Below are positions 52,396-60,704 of a stretch of 64,000 nucleotides of DNA, in pieces. Origin of the DNA: Lysinibacter sp. HNR (GTDB lineage Bacteria; Actinomycetota; Actinomycetes; Actinomycetales; Microbacteriaceae); NCBI RefSeq assembly GCF_029760935.1, contig NZ_CP121684.1, positions 930,001-994,000 on the forward strand, read 5' to 3'. The notes beneath the pieces were generated by a model that was not told where the DNA came from, did no database searches, and was given only the letters and a program-made list of their open reading frames with translations. The position numbers and the translations under genes were made by a program. The number at the start of each line of letters is the position of its first letter. Position 1 is the stretch's first letter.

Positions 52396-53490
52396 GTGAA
52401 GGTTGTTTTTGCGCCGGACTCTTTCAAAGGGAGCATCAATGCGCTTCGAGCCGCACAGGAGCTTGCTCGGGGATGGTCTTGTGTTCGGGAACAGGATGAG
52501 CTTGTTCTTGCTCCGATGGCAGACGGTGGTGAAGGCACCCTTGAAGCCGTTCGGTCTGCGCATGAGGACTCCCAATTTATGCCGATTGTGGTGCACGGGC
52601 CGGACGGGCAGGCGGTGGATACCTCGTGGCTTCTTGTTCGCTCAGAAGCTGGGGACACGGGTGTCGTCGAACTTTCAAGAACCTCAGGTCTCACCCTGTT
52701 GAGTACTCCTCTGCCGCGGGATGCTCATACGATAGGGTGTGGCGAGGCGATAGGGGCGGCCCTCGACGGTGGAGTCTCACGGATTGTTGTTGCCCTGGGC
52801 GGTAGCTCGTCCTCGGACGGAGGCGTGGGCATCCTGAGCGCCCTGGGGGCGCGGTTCTTAGACGCTGGAGGCCAGGAGATTATGCCGGGTAATCGGGGAG
52901 TTGCAGCGATTGTTGCCGTAGACCTATCCGCTCTGCACCCGCTACCTCGAGAGGGGGTAACCGTGCTCACCGACGTGACAAACCCTCTTCTCGGCCCGCT
53001 GGGCACGGTCGCGGTTTTTGGGCCCCAAAAGGGTGCCCAAACGGAGGAGCTTCGGGCGATGGAGGAATCTCTTATTCATTTTGCACGTGTTACGGGTGGA
53101 GATGCTCAGCAACCCGGGAGTGGAGCCGCGGGCGGAGCCGGGTACGGCCTTGCCCTCTGGGGTGCACAGCTTGTCTCTGGCGCCGCTTTTATTGCGGAGG
53201 CGATTGGGCTTGCCTCGACACTTGCGGATGCCGATTGGGTGATCACCGGCGAAGGAAAATTCGATAACCAATCATCGGATGGAAAAGTGGCCACACACGT
53301 GCAGGGAATCGCCGACCGACTCGGTGTCTCCACCGCTCTTGTAGCGGGTCTCATCGATGCGGAATCGAGGGATTTTAACCATGCTGTATCGCTCACCCAG
53401 CTTGCAGGATCAAGTGCCTTGGCAATGGAAGCACCCGAGTACTGGCTCCAAAAAGCGGGGCAGCAGTTGGCAAAATTTGCTGATCAATAA
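52396..53490 (+). CDS. glxK: glycerate 2-kinase
   Basis: This enzyme phosphorylates glycerate to 2-phosphoglycerate, which joins glycolysis. It has 364 residues of the GlxK (glycerate kinase I) family. The start VVFAPDSFKGSINALRAAQ, APMADGGEGTLEA near residue 42 and ALGGSSSSDGGVG near 132 are signature stretches. The GTG start follows GGGAGGAAT. It is not in an obvious operon: the pdtaS stop lies 50 bases before. Glycerate arises from glyoxylate breakdown, which links loosely to allantoin/oxamate-type catabolism seen at 1157-9894. Confidence 0.93.
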   Translation: MKVVFAPDSFKGSINALRAAQELARGWSCVREQDELVLAPMADGGEGTLEAVRSAHEDSQFMPIVVHGPDGQAVDTSWLLVRSEAGDTGVVELSRTSGLTLLSTPLPRDAHTIGCGEAIGAALDGGVSRIVVALGGSSSSDGGVGILSALGARFLDAGGQEIMPGNRGVAAIVAVDLSALHPLPREGVTVLTDVTNPLLGPLGTVAVFGPQKGAQTEELRAMEESLIHFARVTGGDAQQPGSGAAGGAGYGLALWGAQLVSGAAFIAEAIGLASTLADADWVITGEGKFDNQSSDGKVATHVQGIADRLGVSTALVAGLIDAESRDFNHAVSLTQLAGSSALAMEAPEYWLQKAGQQLAKFADQ

Positions 53491-53493
53491 GTC

Positions 53494-53793
53494 TTACGAG
53501 CGAGGATCAGCAGTGTCTGGTGGGGTTTGATCAGCTGGTGGTGGGGTCTGCTCGCCGGGGAGGTTATCCGCGGATGACGGCGTATCCTCGTGGGGCGAGT
53601 TCGTCGATGAGTTATCTTTGCGGCGCCGGAGACGCCCCGCTACAACCAACAAAGCCCCTACGAGCAGTACGGCAACCGCGATAATGATAAAAAGGGCAAT
53701 GCTCTGTCCTGTCTGTGGAAGGGTGTTGCCGGCGGCATAATCAGGCCGGAGCGTGAACAGAGAAACGTTGTCGGCGTAAAGAAACATGCTCAC
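53494..53793 (-). CDS. small LPQTG-containing membrane protein, possible surface-protein remnant
   Basis: This 99-residue frame begins with about 22 residues, then NTLPQTGQ, a hydrophobic segment of about 24 residues and RLRRRKD. That is the exact order of a sortase sorting signal. It differs from a normal anchor by lacking any signal peptide or mature protein before LPQTG, and by a 40-residue polar Pro/Thr/Glu tail after the basic stop. It may be the end of a lost wall-anchored protein, or a real small membrane protein. Its stop comes three bases after the glxK stop. A second start choice is not evident. Confidence 0.5.
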   Translation of the reverse strand: MSMFLYADNVSLFTLRPDYAAGNTLPQTGQSIALFIIIAVAVLLVGALLVVAGRLRRRKDNSSTNSPHEDTPSSADNLPGEQTPPPADQTPPDTADPRS

Positions 53794-53897
53794 ACTGTAA
53801 CAGTGAGAGCTGACATCGAGCGAGAAAACGGTGACTCATGTGGACAAACCGCGTGTAGATACAACACTTTTTGATGTTATCCGCGTAGGGTGGCGGT

Positions 53898-56800
53898 GTG
53901 TGGAGTGTAGAGAGACGGCGTAGGCCGGATGTAAACAGGCCGGAGAGTCTAACCCGTGAGGGAGACTCTGGAGGGCTCGCTTCTGCCGGGTTGCACGAAC
54001 CTCATGGTAATGCCTCACACAGCTCCGAGAACCTAGGCGCTTCTACGATCTCTTCTCATGCGACAGCTGTCGATCCTCAGCCTGTTGAGTCTCCCATGCC
54101 GGGACAGGAGGGCGAGCCACACCTGCTTGCCGTTGACCATTTTGCTGAAGAACACAGAAAGTGGCGGGAGGAGCTAGCTCGAGTGGGTGGACAATCGCCG
54201 CTGCTCCACTTTGAGGATTCTCCGCGTACACGCCTTGAGCTTTCTACCACCCATCCCGGGGGTCTTCCACAGTTTATTACCGGGCAAAAGATTCTTCTCT
54301 CAAGCCTGATTCGTGACGATCTGGCACTGCGAAACGCGCGCCTTGCTGCGGGTGAGATCACCGACAAAGCTCTCGAAATGCGCAGTGTGCGGGGACTCGA
54401 AACCACTCACCTGGGCATTGGCCTTACCAAATGGCGGTTTGAGGGAGAAGACTTTACCGCGCCCGTTTTGATGCGGCCCCTGGCAATGCGTCGCTACGGT
54501 CGTGATTTCGAATTGAAACTTAAGTCTTCTCCATTTTTTAACCCTGCACTGGCGCGCATTCTTCAACATCAATTTGGAATGCACATTGATGTGGATAGCT
54601 TTGTTGCGCTGTCTCTGGAATCTGGCGTTTTTAAGCCCCAGCCAGTTATTGATCGTCTCCGGGCGATGACCTCACACATTGCAGACTTTGTGGTTCAGCC
54701 TCGACTGATTGTTTCCTCCTTTAAAGAGGTTTCGCACGGTATGCTTGCCGATGCCCGTAACCTTGACCACCCCGTTCTTAACGCTGTGGCCGGTAGTGAG
54801 TATGCGCGTCGTCAGATCGCGGAGTCGTTTGAGCCGGTACCCGTGGTCTCTCCCAACGACAGAAGCCCCGAGACCGATCGCTTACTTCTTGACACCGACA
54901 GCGAGCAAGATGAGGTAATCAGCCAGATTGAGGCGGGGCACTCCATAGTGGTGCAAACCTTGCCGGGTACCGGGGGAACCCAAACCGTAGTGAACGCGGC
55001 GGGGGCTTTGATCGCTCGTAATCGCCGGGTTCTCATCGTGTCCTCACGCCGAGCAACGCTTGACGGAATCAGCCATCGCCTCTCACGAACGGGGCTGAGG
55101 GGCCTGGCCATGAGTCCTCGCACCCTTCGTCGTAATCTTGTGGAATCTATTAATCGCAACGAGAGCGTGGAGTCCCCGCAGATGGGAGATATCGATGACG
55201 CTCTCGCCCGCCTGCGGCGGGTAATTCTGGATTATCAGGGAGCGCTCGAGAGGGTTGAGCCGAGCTTGGGCGTATCGCCGATTCAGGCGGTTCGTGAACT
55301 CACGCGACTCGCAATGAGCGATGACCCACCATCCACAACGGCACGCCTTGACAGTGTTGCGTTGGAATCGCTGTCAACCGGAAGAGATGATATAGCGAGG
55401 GACCTTGTTGAGGCCGCAACTCTTGGTCAGTTCCAGTACGGACCGGACGATTCTCCCTGGTACGGGGTAACATTTACCGCCACGGAAGATGCCAAGCGGG
55501 CTCACCGTACGGCCCAGGTGCTGCATGAAAATGAGCTTCCGCGGCTCATGAGCCTGGCGCGCACGCTGATCGAGCAGACATCGATGCGGCCGTTCCAGAC
55601 CCTCGCCGAGTTGGGAACATATTTGCGATTGCTTATGGGGATTCGCGAGACGCTTGATCGTTTCACCCCCGAAGTTTATGATCGTTCGCTGTCAGAGCTT
55701 ATTGCCGCCCATGCCACACGCGGGGGAGCCGACGAGATGTTACCCGCTAATCGCCGTCGCCTGCGTCGCCTGGCTCGTGAATACGTGCGGCCAGGGGTGA
55801 ACATCACCGATATGCTGGAGCGCCTGCGTCATATCCAGCAGCAGCGAGTGCTCTGGCAGAGGTACACCTCGATTGCTGGCACTCGCCCCGAAGTTCCCGT
55901 CGGTATTTCTGATGTTTTGGTGAGCTACCAATCGGTCTACGAAAACTGTGCCCATCTTGACGAGGTCTTGGGCAATGTGGGAACCGATAGGGCGCTGAAA
56001 GATCAGAGTATCGAAGACCTATCCAGAAGCATTAGCGGCCTGGCGGATGAGTCTGAGGTTCTTCAGAACATTCAGGAGCGTACAACTCTCCTTGAACGGT
56101 TAAACCGGGCACACATGGCACCGCTACTGGAGGATCTATCGGCACGCCACGTCCCTGTTGACAAGGTTGCAACCGAGCTGGAGCAGGCTTGGTGGCAGTC
56201 GGCGTTGGAACGGATGCTGCAGACAGATAAGGCTTTGCTGAGCGCAAATACCACGGTGCTGGACAGGCTAGAGGCTGATTTTAAGCTGGTTGATGATGCT
56301 CACGCCTCCGCTAATGGACAGATAATGTCGGCGCAACGTGCCGCGGCGTGGAAGATCGCCCTGATTGATTATCCACAGGAGGCGCACTCGCTACGGGCCT
56401 TGCTTAAGGCTGATCGTGCCACGCCGGAGCACCTCATTCGCTCGGCTCCACACCTCATGGATCTGCTTGGTCCCATTTGGCTGATGAGCCCCTACGAGGT
56501 GTCGACGCTTCCCGAGGAATTGAAATTTGATGCGGTTCTTCTGGTGGATGCGGGCGCTAACACATTTGTGGAAACGGTGGGAGCTATTCGCCGTGCTCGG
56601 CAAGTTGTGGCGTTTGGTGACCCCATAACCCAGACTCCCTCGGCCTTTAAGATTGCGGTGACCTCCCCCGGAGAGGGAGGCGAGCCCGCTGTGGATCAGG
56701 CGGTTGATGAACTGCACGCGCAGTCCGCGCTCTCCGTGTTGTCGGAGCTTTTGCCCGGTTACAAACTTACCCGCAGCTATCGTGCCGGAGGCGAAGATCT

Positions 56801-57779
56801 GAGTGAGCTTGTCAACTCTCGATTCTATGGCGGGCAAATTATATCTTTGCCCTGGGCGGGAAGTTTTCTGGGTCACAACAGCCTTACCTATGATTTTGTT
56901 CGGGGTGGGCACGGTCTTCCCGACGCGGTAACGGGTGCGGTTGAGAGCACAGACGCGGAAGTCGAGCGGGTGGTGGCCCTGGTGTTGGAGCATGCCACTC
57001 AATATCCGCGGGAATCCCTCATGGTCGTTACCGCGAGTGCGCGCCATGCTGTCCGGGTTCACCAGGCGGTTCTCAGCGCTTTTTCGGGGCGCTCGGAGCT
57101 GGCTGATTTTCTGCTGGGGGATCGCTCAGAACCTTTTGCTGTTATGACCCTTGAACAGGCGAGCGCCCAGAGCCGTGATCGAGTTATTTTCTCGGTGGGC
57201 TATGGGCGTACACCGCACGGGCGAGTGCTGTCCAACTTTGGTTCGCTTACCCGTCCGGGTGGGGAACGGTTGCTCGCGGTTGCGATGACGCGTGCTCGTC
57301 GGGCATTAACAATCGTGTCGTGCTTCCACCCTGACGACCTTGATCAGAGTCGCCGACTGTACGGGGTTGCTGCGTTGGCTGAGGTTTTGGCAGCGGCTTC
57401 GCCCTCAGAAGACTCTCCGTCCTTGCCCGGAGAGAAAGATCCCATGCTGGTAGATCTGGCCGATCGTTTGCGCGCGCTCGGACTCACCGTGGTTCTTGAC
57501 TATCGTGCAAATCTTCCGTTGGTGGCCTCCTACGGTGGTAAAGCCATCGCCGTTGAGATTGATTTCCCCCTGGTGAACTCTAGCCTGCGAGAGGCGCTTC
57601 GATTGCGGCCCGCTGTTTTGCGTCGACTGGGTTGGCACTACCTTCGGGTGCATAGCTTTGACCTGTTTAGCGATCCTGATTCCGTGGCGCTTCGGATTGC
57701 AAATGTTGTCGGGTATCACTCATCGTCATCGCCCGCGGCAAAACCTGCGGTGGAGGCAGCCTCACGGAGTGCTGGATAG
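53898..57779 (+). CDS. large SF1-type helicase/ATPase-like protein with C-terminal nuclease fold
   Basis: This 1293-residue protein of the DUF4011/Dna2-like helicase group has a polar N-terminal extension (1-80). A conserved region with FITGQKILLSSLIRDDLALRNARLA (about 122-146, given in part) is followed by an ATPase site near 355. There the Walker A lysine is replaced: the loop reads LPGTGGTQT instead of GxGKT. A Walker B-like LLVDAGANTF near 880 lacks the usual Glu. Motif VI (AMTRARRALTIV, about 1130) is intact. The last 110 residues (about 1184-1275) resemble an MTES_1575-type restriction-endonuclease fold. It could be a DNA-repair or defence effector, or an ATP-independent one. The start is uncertain. 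Confidence 0.8.
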   Translation: MWSVERRRRPDVNRPESLTREGDSGGLASAGLHEPHGNASHSSENLGASTISSHATAVDPQPVESPMPGQEGEPHLLAVDHFAEEHRKWREELARVGGQSPLLHFEDSPRTRLELSTTHPGGLPQFITGQKILLSSLIRDDLALRNARLAAGEITDKALEMRSVRGLETTHLGIGLTKWRFEGEDFTAPVLMRPLAMRRYGRDFELKLKSSPFFNPALARILQHQFGMHIDVDSFVALSLESGVFKPQPVIDRLRAMTSHIADFVVQPRLIVSSFKEVSHGMLADARNLDHPVLNAVAGSEYARRQIAESFEPVPVVSPNDRSPETDRLLLDTDSEQDEVISQIEAGHSIVVQTLPGTGGTQTVVNAAGALIARNRRVLIVSSRRATLDGISHRLSRTGLRGLAMSPRTLRRNLVESINRNESVESPQMGDIDDALARLRRVILDYQGALERVEPSLGVSPIQAVRELTRLAMSDDPPSTTARLDSVALESLSTGRDDIARDLVEAATLGQFQYGPDDSPWYGVTFTATEDAKRAHRTAQVLHENELPRLMSLARTLIEQTSMRPFQTLAELGTYLRLLMGIRETLDRFTPEVYDRSLSELIAAHATRGGADEMLPANRRRLRRLAREYVRPGVNITDMLERLRHIQQQRVLWQRYTSIAGTRPEVPVGISDVLVSYQSVYENCAHLDEVLGNVGTDRALKDQSIEDLSRSISGLADESEVLQNIQERTTLLERLNRAHMAPLLEDLSARHVPVDKVATELEQAWWQSALERMLQTDKALLSANTTVLDRLEADFKLVDDAHASANGQIMSAQRAAAWKIALIDYPQEAHSLRALLKADRATPEHLIRSAPHLMDLLGPIWLMSPYEVSTLPEELKFDAVLLVDAGANTFVETVGAIRRARQVVAFGDPITQTPSAFKIAVTSPGEGGEPAVDQAVDELHAQSALSVLSELLPGYKLTRSYRAGGEDLSELVNSRFYGGQIISLPWAGSFLGHNSLTYDFVRGGHGLPDAVTGAVESTDAEVERVVALVLEHATQYPRESLMVVTASARHAVRVHQAVLSAFSGRSELADFLLGDRSEPFAVMTLEQASAQSRDRVIFSVGYGRTPHGRVLSNFGSLTRPGGERLLAVAMTRARRALTIVSCFHPDDLDQSRRLYGVAALAEVLAAASPSEDSPSLPGEKDPMLVDLADRLRALGLTVVLDYRANLPLVASYGGKAIAVEIDFPLVNSSLREALRLRPAVLRRLGWHYLRVHSFDLFSDPDSVALRIANVVGYHSSSSPAAKPAVEAASRSAG

Positions 57780-57995
57780 GTGCGGATGAACGCTCAGAGC
57801 GGGAAAAGCGGCTCTGAGCGGGTTCGCAGGCCTTCACGTAGGGTAAACCGCCCGGCTCCCGAGGGAACCGATCTTACCCCTCAGAAAGGTGCGCCCGTGG
57901 TGCGGGCCAGTGAGGATAACGATCAGTCGTGGGGCGATCGTGACGAGGGTAACGATGGTGAGCTGAGGCTTAACAAACCACCCCACTGGGGGTAG
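57780..57995 (+). CDS. small conserved polar protein
   Basis: This 71-residue protein is rich in Arg, Glu, Asp and Ser, ending in ELRLNKPPHWG. No hydrophobic segment is present and it is probably disordered. Its GTG start directly follows the helicase-nuclease stop (57779), so it is translationally coupled to that gene. Function unknown; a partner of the helicase is a guess from position. Confidence 0.6.
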   Translation: MRMNAQSGKSGSERVRRPSRRVNRPAPEGTDLTPQKGAPVVRASEDNDQSWGDRDEGNDGELRLNKPPHWG

Positions 57996-58037
57996 CTCGG
58001 CATTTTAGAACTCCCGTCCGTCCCTGGCTGCCGCACA

Positions 58038-58367
58038 CTAGGCGCTTGGTGATGAAGAACCTGATGTGGACTGTGCGGTTCCCGAGGAGTTGGAAGAAGA
58101 ACCGCTGCCCCCTGAGGAGCCCGATGGTGTTGATTCAGACGCCTGTTTCTTGCCTTCGCCCGTTTTCGGCTGTGATGGCGTGCTGCCTCCGGTGCGAGAG
58201 TCTGTGCGGTAAAATCCCGACCCGTTGAAGGTCACGCCGATGGAGTTAAAAACTTTGCGAAGCTTGCCGCCGCACTGGGGACATACCGTGAGGGAGGCAT
58301 CGGAAAACTCTTGGTAGATATCAAAGCTGTGTCCACATTCGGTGCAGCGATAAGAGTAGGTTGGCAT
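58038..58367 (-). CDS. FmdB-family zinc-ribbon protein
   Basis: This 109-residue protein has an N-terminal zinc ribbon: MPTYSYRCTECGHSFD and TVCPQCGGKLRKVF, so CxxC-x(19)-CxxC. Then a GVTFNGSGFYRTD motif and a Ser/Gly/Thr-rich tail follow, typical of FmdB putative regulators. Neighbours (5-FTHF cyclo-ligase, galU) match the Rv0991c region. The precise role is unknown; a chaperone-like partner has been proposed for the mycobacterial homolog. Confidence 0.9.
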   Translation of the reverse strand: MPTYSYRCTECGHSFDIYQEFSDASLTVCPQCGGKLRKVFNSIGVTFNGSGFYRTDSRTGGSTPSQPKTGEGKKQASESTPSGSSGGSGSSSNSSGTAQSTSGSSSPSA

Positions 58368-58420
58368 GGGTGAAGTGATCCTTATTGTGTGCTTAAAATA
58401 AAACGTTGATGTGGAGGGGA

Positions 58421-59008
58421 CTATCCCTGGGGGAGTTGAACGGTTTTAGTAGGAGTTACCACACCGCTGACAGGCTGGTCGTGTAAATCTTGTGGGACGC
58501 TGTCTAGAAACTCGCTGTCGAAGATAACAGCGTAGACGGGAGGGCGCTGGCCCATTGAGCCCAGTGTCTTATCAAAATAGCCTCGTCCCCACCCCACTCG
58601 CATTCCCTGGTCGTCCACCGCACAGGCGGGAATCAGCATAAGATCAACGTCGTTGACCGCGAGTGGACTCAACACCTCACCAACGGCCTCTGGGACGCCG
58701 AAGAGTCCCTCGGTTTCTGTGGAGCCGTCGCCCACCACCCAGTCGAGCAGTCCGTCTTCCCTGGAGATGGGAAAAAGAGAGCGAATATTGTGTTCGTGTG
58801 CCCAGGTGAGAAAGGGGCGGGTGTTTGGTTCGAAATTGCTGGGTAGGTAGCAGGAGATAGAGCGGGCTCCGAGTTTTTCTACCAGGGCGATGAGCTGGGC
58901 AGTGAGACCCTCTGTTGCCTCGTCGATGATTGTGGAGGGAGCGCTGCGTCGGCGCTCACGAATCTCCGCGCGTAGTGCCTTTTTCTGTCTATCCACGTCT
59001 TGGCTCAT
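58421..59008 (-). CDS. 5-formyltetrahydrofolate cyclo-ligase
   Basis: This enzyme turns 5-formyl-THF into 5,10-methenyl-THF with ATP. It has 195 residues from ATG 59008. QKKALRAEIRERRRS at the start, IRSLFPISREDGLLDWV near 86, and GMRVGWGRGYFDKTL near 144, with the ATP-binding glycine loop, are its conserved blocks. An ORF extension to 59068 is unlikely, as it would nearly reach the divergent galU frame. FmdB follows 53 bases downstream. This pair diverging from galU matches mycobacteria. Confidence 0.92.
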   Translation of the reverse strand: MSQDVDRQKKALRAEIRERRRSAPSTIIDEATEGLTAQLIALVEKLGARSISCYLPSNFEPNTRPFLTWAHEHNIRSLFPISREDGLLDWVVGDGSTETEGLFGVPEAVGEVLSPLAVNDVDLMLIPACAVDDQGMRVGWGRGYFDKTLGSMGQRPPVYAVIFDSEFLDSVPQDLHDQPVSGVVTPTKTVQLPQG

Positions 59009-59112
59009 AGTCACTAGCTTATTAGCTCGGTAGCTATACCGGTGAACGTTGTCGCAGCAGGTCGGCAACTGTGAGAACTTGTGGACAGGATGGAGTTGGG
59101 TATTGTGGAGTC

Positions 59113-60006
59113 ATGACATACCATGTGCGAAAAGCGGTTATTCCCGCGGCAGGACTGGGAACTCGCTTTCTTCCAGCAACAAAAGCTATGCCCAAAGAGA
59201 TGCTTCCTGTTGTTGATAAACCGGCAATTCAATATGTTGTTGAGGAGGCGGTGGACGCTGACCTCAGAGATATTCTCATTATTACGGGTCGTAACAAAAA
59301 CAATTTAGCCAATCACTTTGACAGCGTTCCCGAGCTTGAAGCAACACTGGTTGATAAGGGCGACGAGGGACGATTGGAGCGCGTTACAAAGTCTACCGAT
59401 CTCGCCGAGGTTCACTTTGTCCGCCAGGGAGAACCGAAGGGGCTGGGGCATGCGGTTGCACGGGCACAGATGCACGTGGGTGACGAGCCGTTTGCAGTTC
59501 TTCTCGGTGACGACCTCATTGACCCCAGGGACCCGTTGCTCACTAAAATGATCGATGAACTAAACAACCGCAAGGCTTCTATTGTTGCGTTGATGGAGGT
59601 TGATCCCTCGCAGATACACCTTTACGGAGCAGCGGCCACCGTGGCAACTGATGATCCGGATGTGGTTCGTGTGACCGGGTTGGTAGAAAAACCGTCAGCG
59701 CAGGAGGCGCCCTCTAACCTGGCGATTATTGGTCGCTATCTTTTACGCCCCGAAATTTTTGATGTTCTCAAGCAGACCCTTCCCGGTAAGGGCGGAGAAA
59801 TTCAGCTCACGGATGCCCTGCAATCCCTCGCCACCGACGAGAGCATTGCGGGTGGTGTCTACGGTGTGATCTTTCGCGGGCGACGTTACGATACGGGTGA
59901 CCGAGCTGACTGGATTAAGGCGAGTATTCGTCTAGCGATTGAGCGCGAAGATATTGGTCCAGAGCTTGTGACGTGGTTAAAATCGTTCGTTGGCAGTCTT
60001 CCGTAA
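59113..60006 (+). CDS. galU: UTP-glucose-1-phosphate uridylyltransferase
   Basis: GalU makes UDP-glucose for glycan and glycolipid synthesis. It has 297 residues. The conserved nucleotide-binding loop is AAGLGTRFLPATKAMPKEMLP (about 11-31); VEKPSAQEAPSNLAIIGRY near 193-211 binds substrate, and RRYDTGDRADWIKA is near 265. ATG 59113 is supported by a GGAG just upstream and by the family N-terminus; the longer frame from 59071 is unlikely. The rimJ gene follows 13 bases downstream. Confidence 0.95.
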   Translation: MTYHVRKAVIPAAGLGTRFLPATKAMPKEMLPVVDKPAIQYVVEEAVDADLRDILIITGRNKNNLANHFDSVPELEATLVDKGDEGRLERVTKSTDLAEVHFVRQGEPKGLGHAVARAQMHVGDEPFAVLLGDDLIDPRDPLLTKMIDELNNRKASIVALMEVDPSQIHLYGAAATVATDDPDVVRVTGLVEKPSAQEAPSNLAIIGRYLLRPEIFDVLKQTLPGKGGEIQLTDALQSLATDESIAGGVYGVIFRGRRYDTGDRADWIKASIRLAIEREDIGPELVTWLKSFVGSLP

Positions 60007-60019
60007 ATAGCGAGGTATT

Positions 60020-60631
60020 ATGGTTGAACTTGCTCCGACTCTAAACTTTAGAGATGTTACGGTGCGCCCCATACGTCTTCGGGATGCTCGAGAGGTTGAG
60101 CGGTTACTGCTTGAAAATCGTGGCTGGCTAGAGCGCTGGGAGGCGAGCTTGCCCGCGATTCCCGGGCCCCTGGTGACGCAGTTTAGCGTGCGCCAGGCTA
60201 TTCGTAATCTACTTGCCAATGCGCGTCAGGGGCTCGGAATGCCCTATCTGGTTGAGTACCGAGGTCGGGTTGTCGGACAGCTCAGCGTTTCCGGTATCAC
60301 GGGCGGGTCGCTCAATTCTGCCTCACTTGGTTACTGGATCGTTGAGGAGGTCGCAGGGCACGGAATCATTCCCACCGCGGTTGCACTCGTAACCGACTAT
60401 TTCTTCCTTACCCGGGGGCTACACCGGATGGAAATCTGTATTCGCCCAGAAAACGGTCCATCGCTGCGAGTAGTACAAAAACTTGCGTTTCGCTACGAGG
60501 GTCGGAGGTATCGCTACATTCACATCGACGGTGATTGGCGAGACCACGAGTGCTTTGCTCTGGTTGCCGAAGAGGTCCCCGATGGGGTGCTGGCTCGCTG
60601 GCAGCACACGGTGAATACCCCCGCTGATTAA
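60020..60631 (+). CDS. rimJ: GNAT-family N-acetyltransferase, RimJ-like
   Basis: This 203-residue GNAT protein resembles RimJ/RimL enzymes, which acetylate protein N-termini such as ribosomal protein S5. VRPIRLRDAREVERLLLENRGWLERWEASLP starts the fold at about 14 (given in outline); the acetyl-CoA region SLGYWIVEEVAGHGIIPTAV is near 108, and MEICIRPENGPSLRVVQKLAF near 136. It follows galU by 13 bases, as in mycobacteria (Rv0993-Rv0995 region). No moeA/glp gene lies between galU and it here, unlike Mycobacterium. Confidence 0.88.
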   Translation: MVELAPTLNFRDVTVRPIRLRDAREVERLLLENRGWLERWEASLPAIPGPLVTQFSVRQAIRNLLANARQGLGMPYLVEYRGRVVGQLSVSGITGGSLNSASLGYWIVEEVAGHGIIPTAVALVTDYFFLTRGLHRMEICIRPENGPSLRVVQKLAFRYEGRRYRYIHIDGDWRDHECFALVAEEVPDGVLARWQHTVNTPAD

Positions 60632-60704
60632 AATGATGAGATCCTCAGTAAACACGCCCACTAACGATACACCCGTAATGTAAAACGTCTCATACCCTGG
60701 AGGT

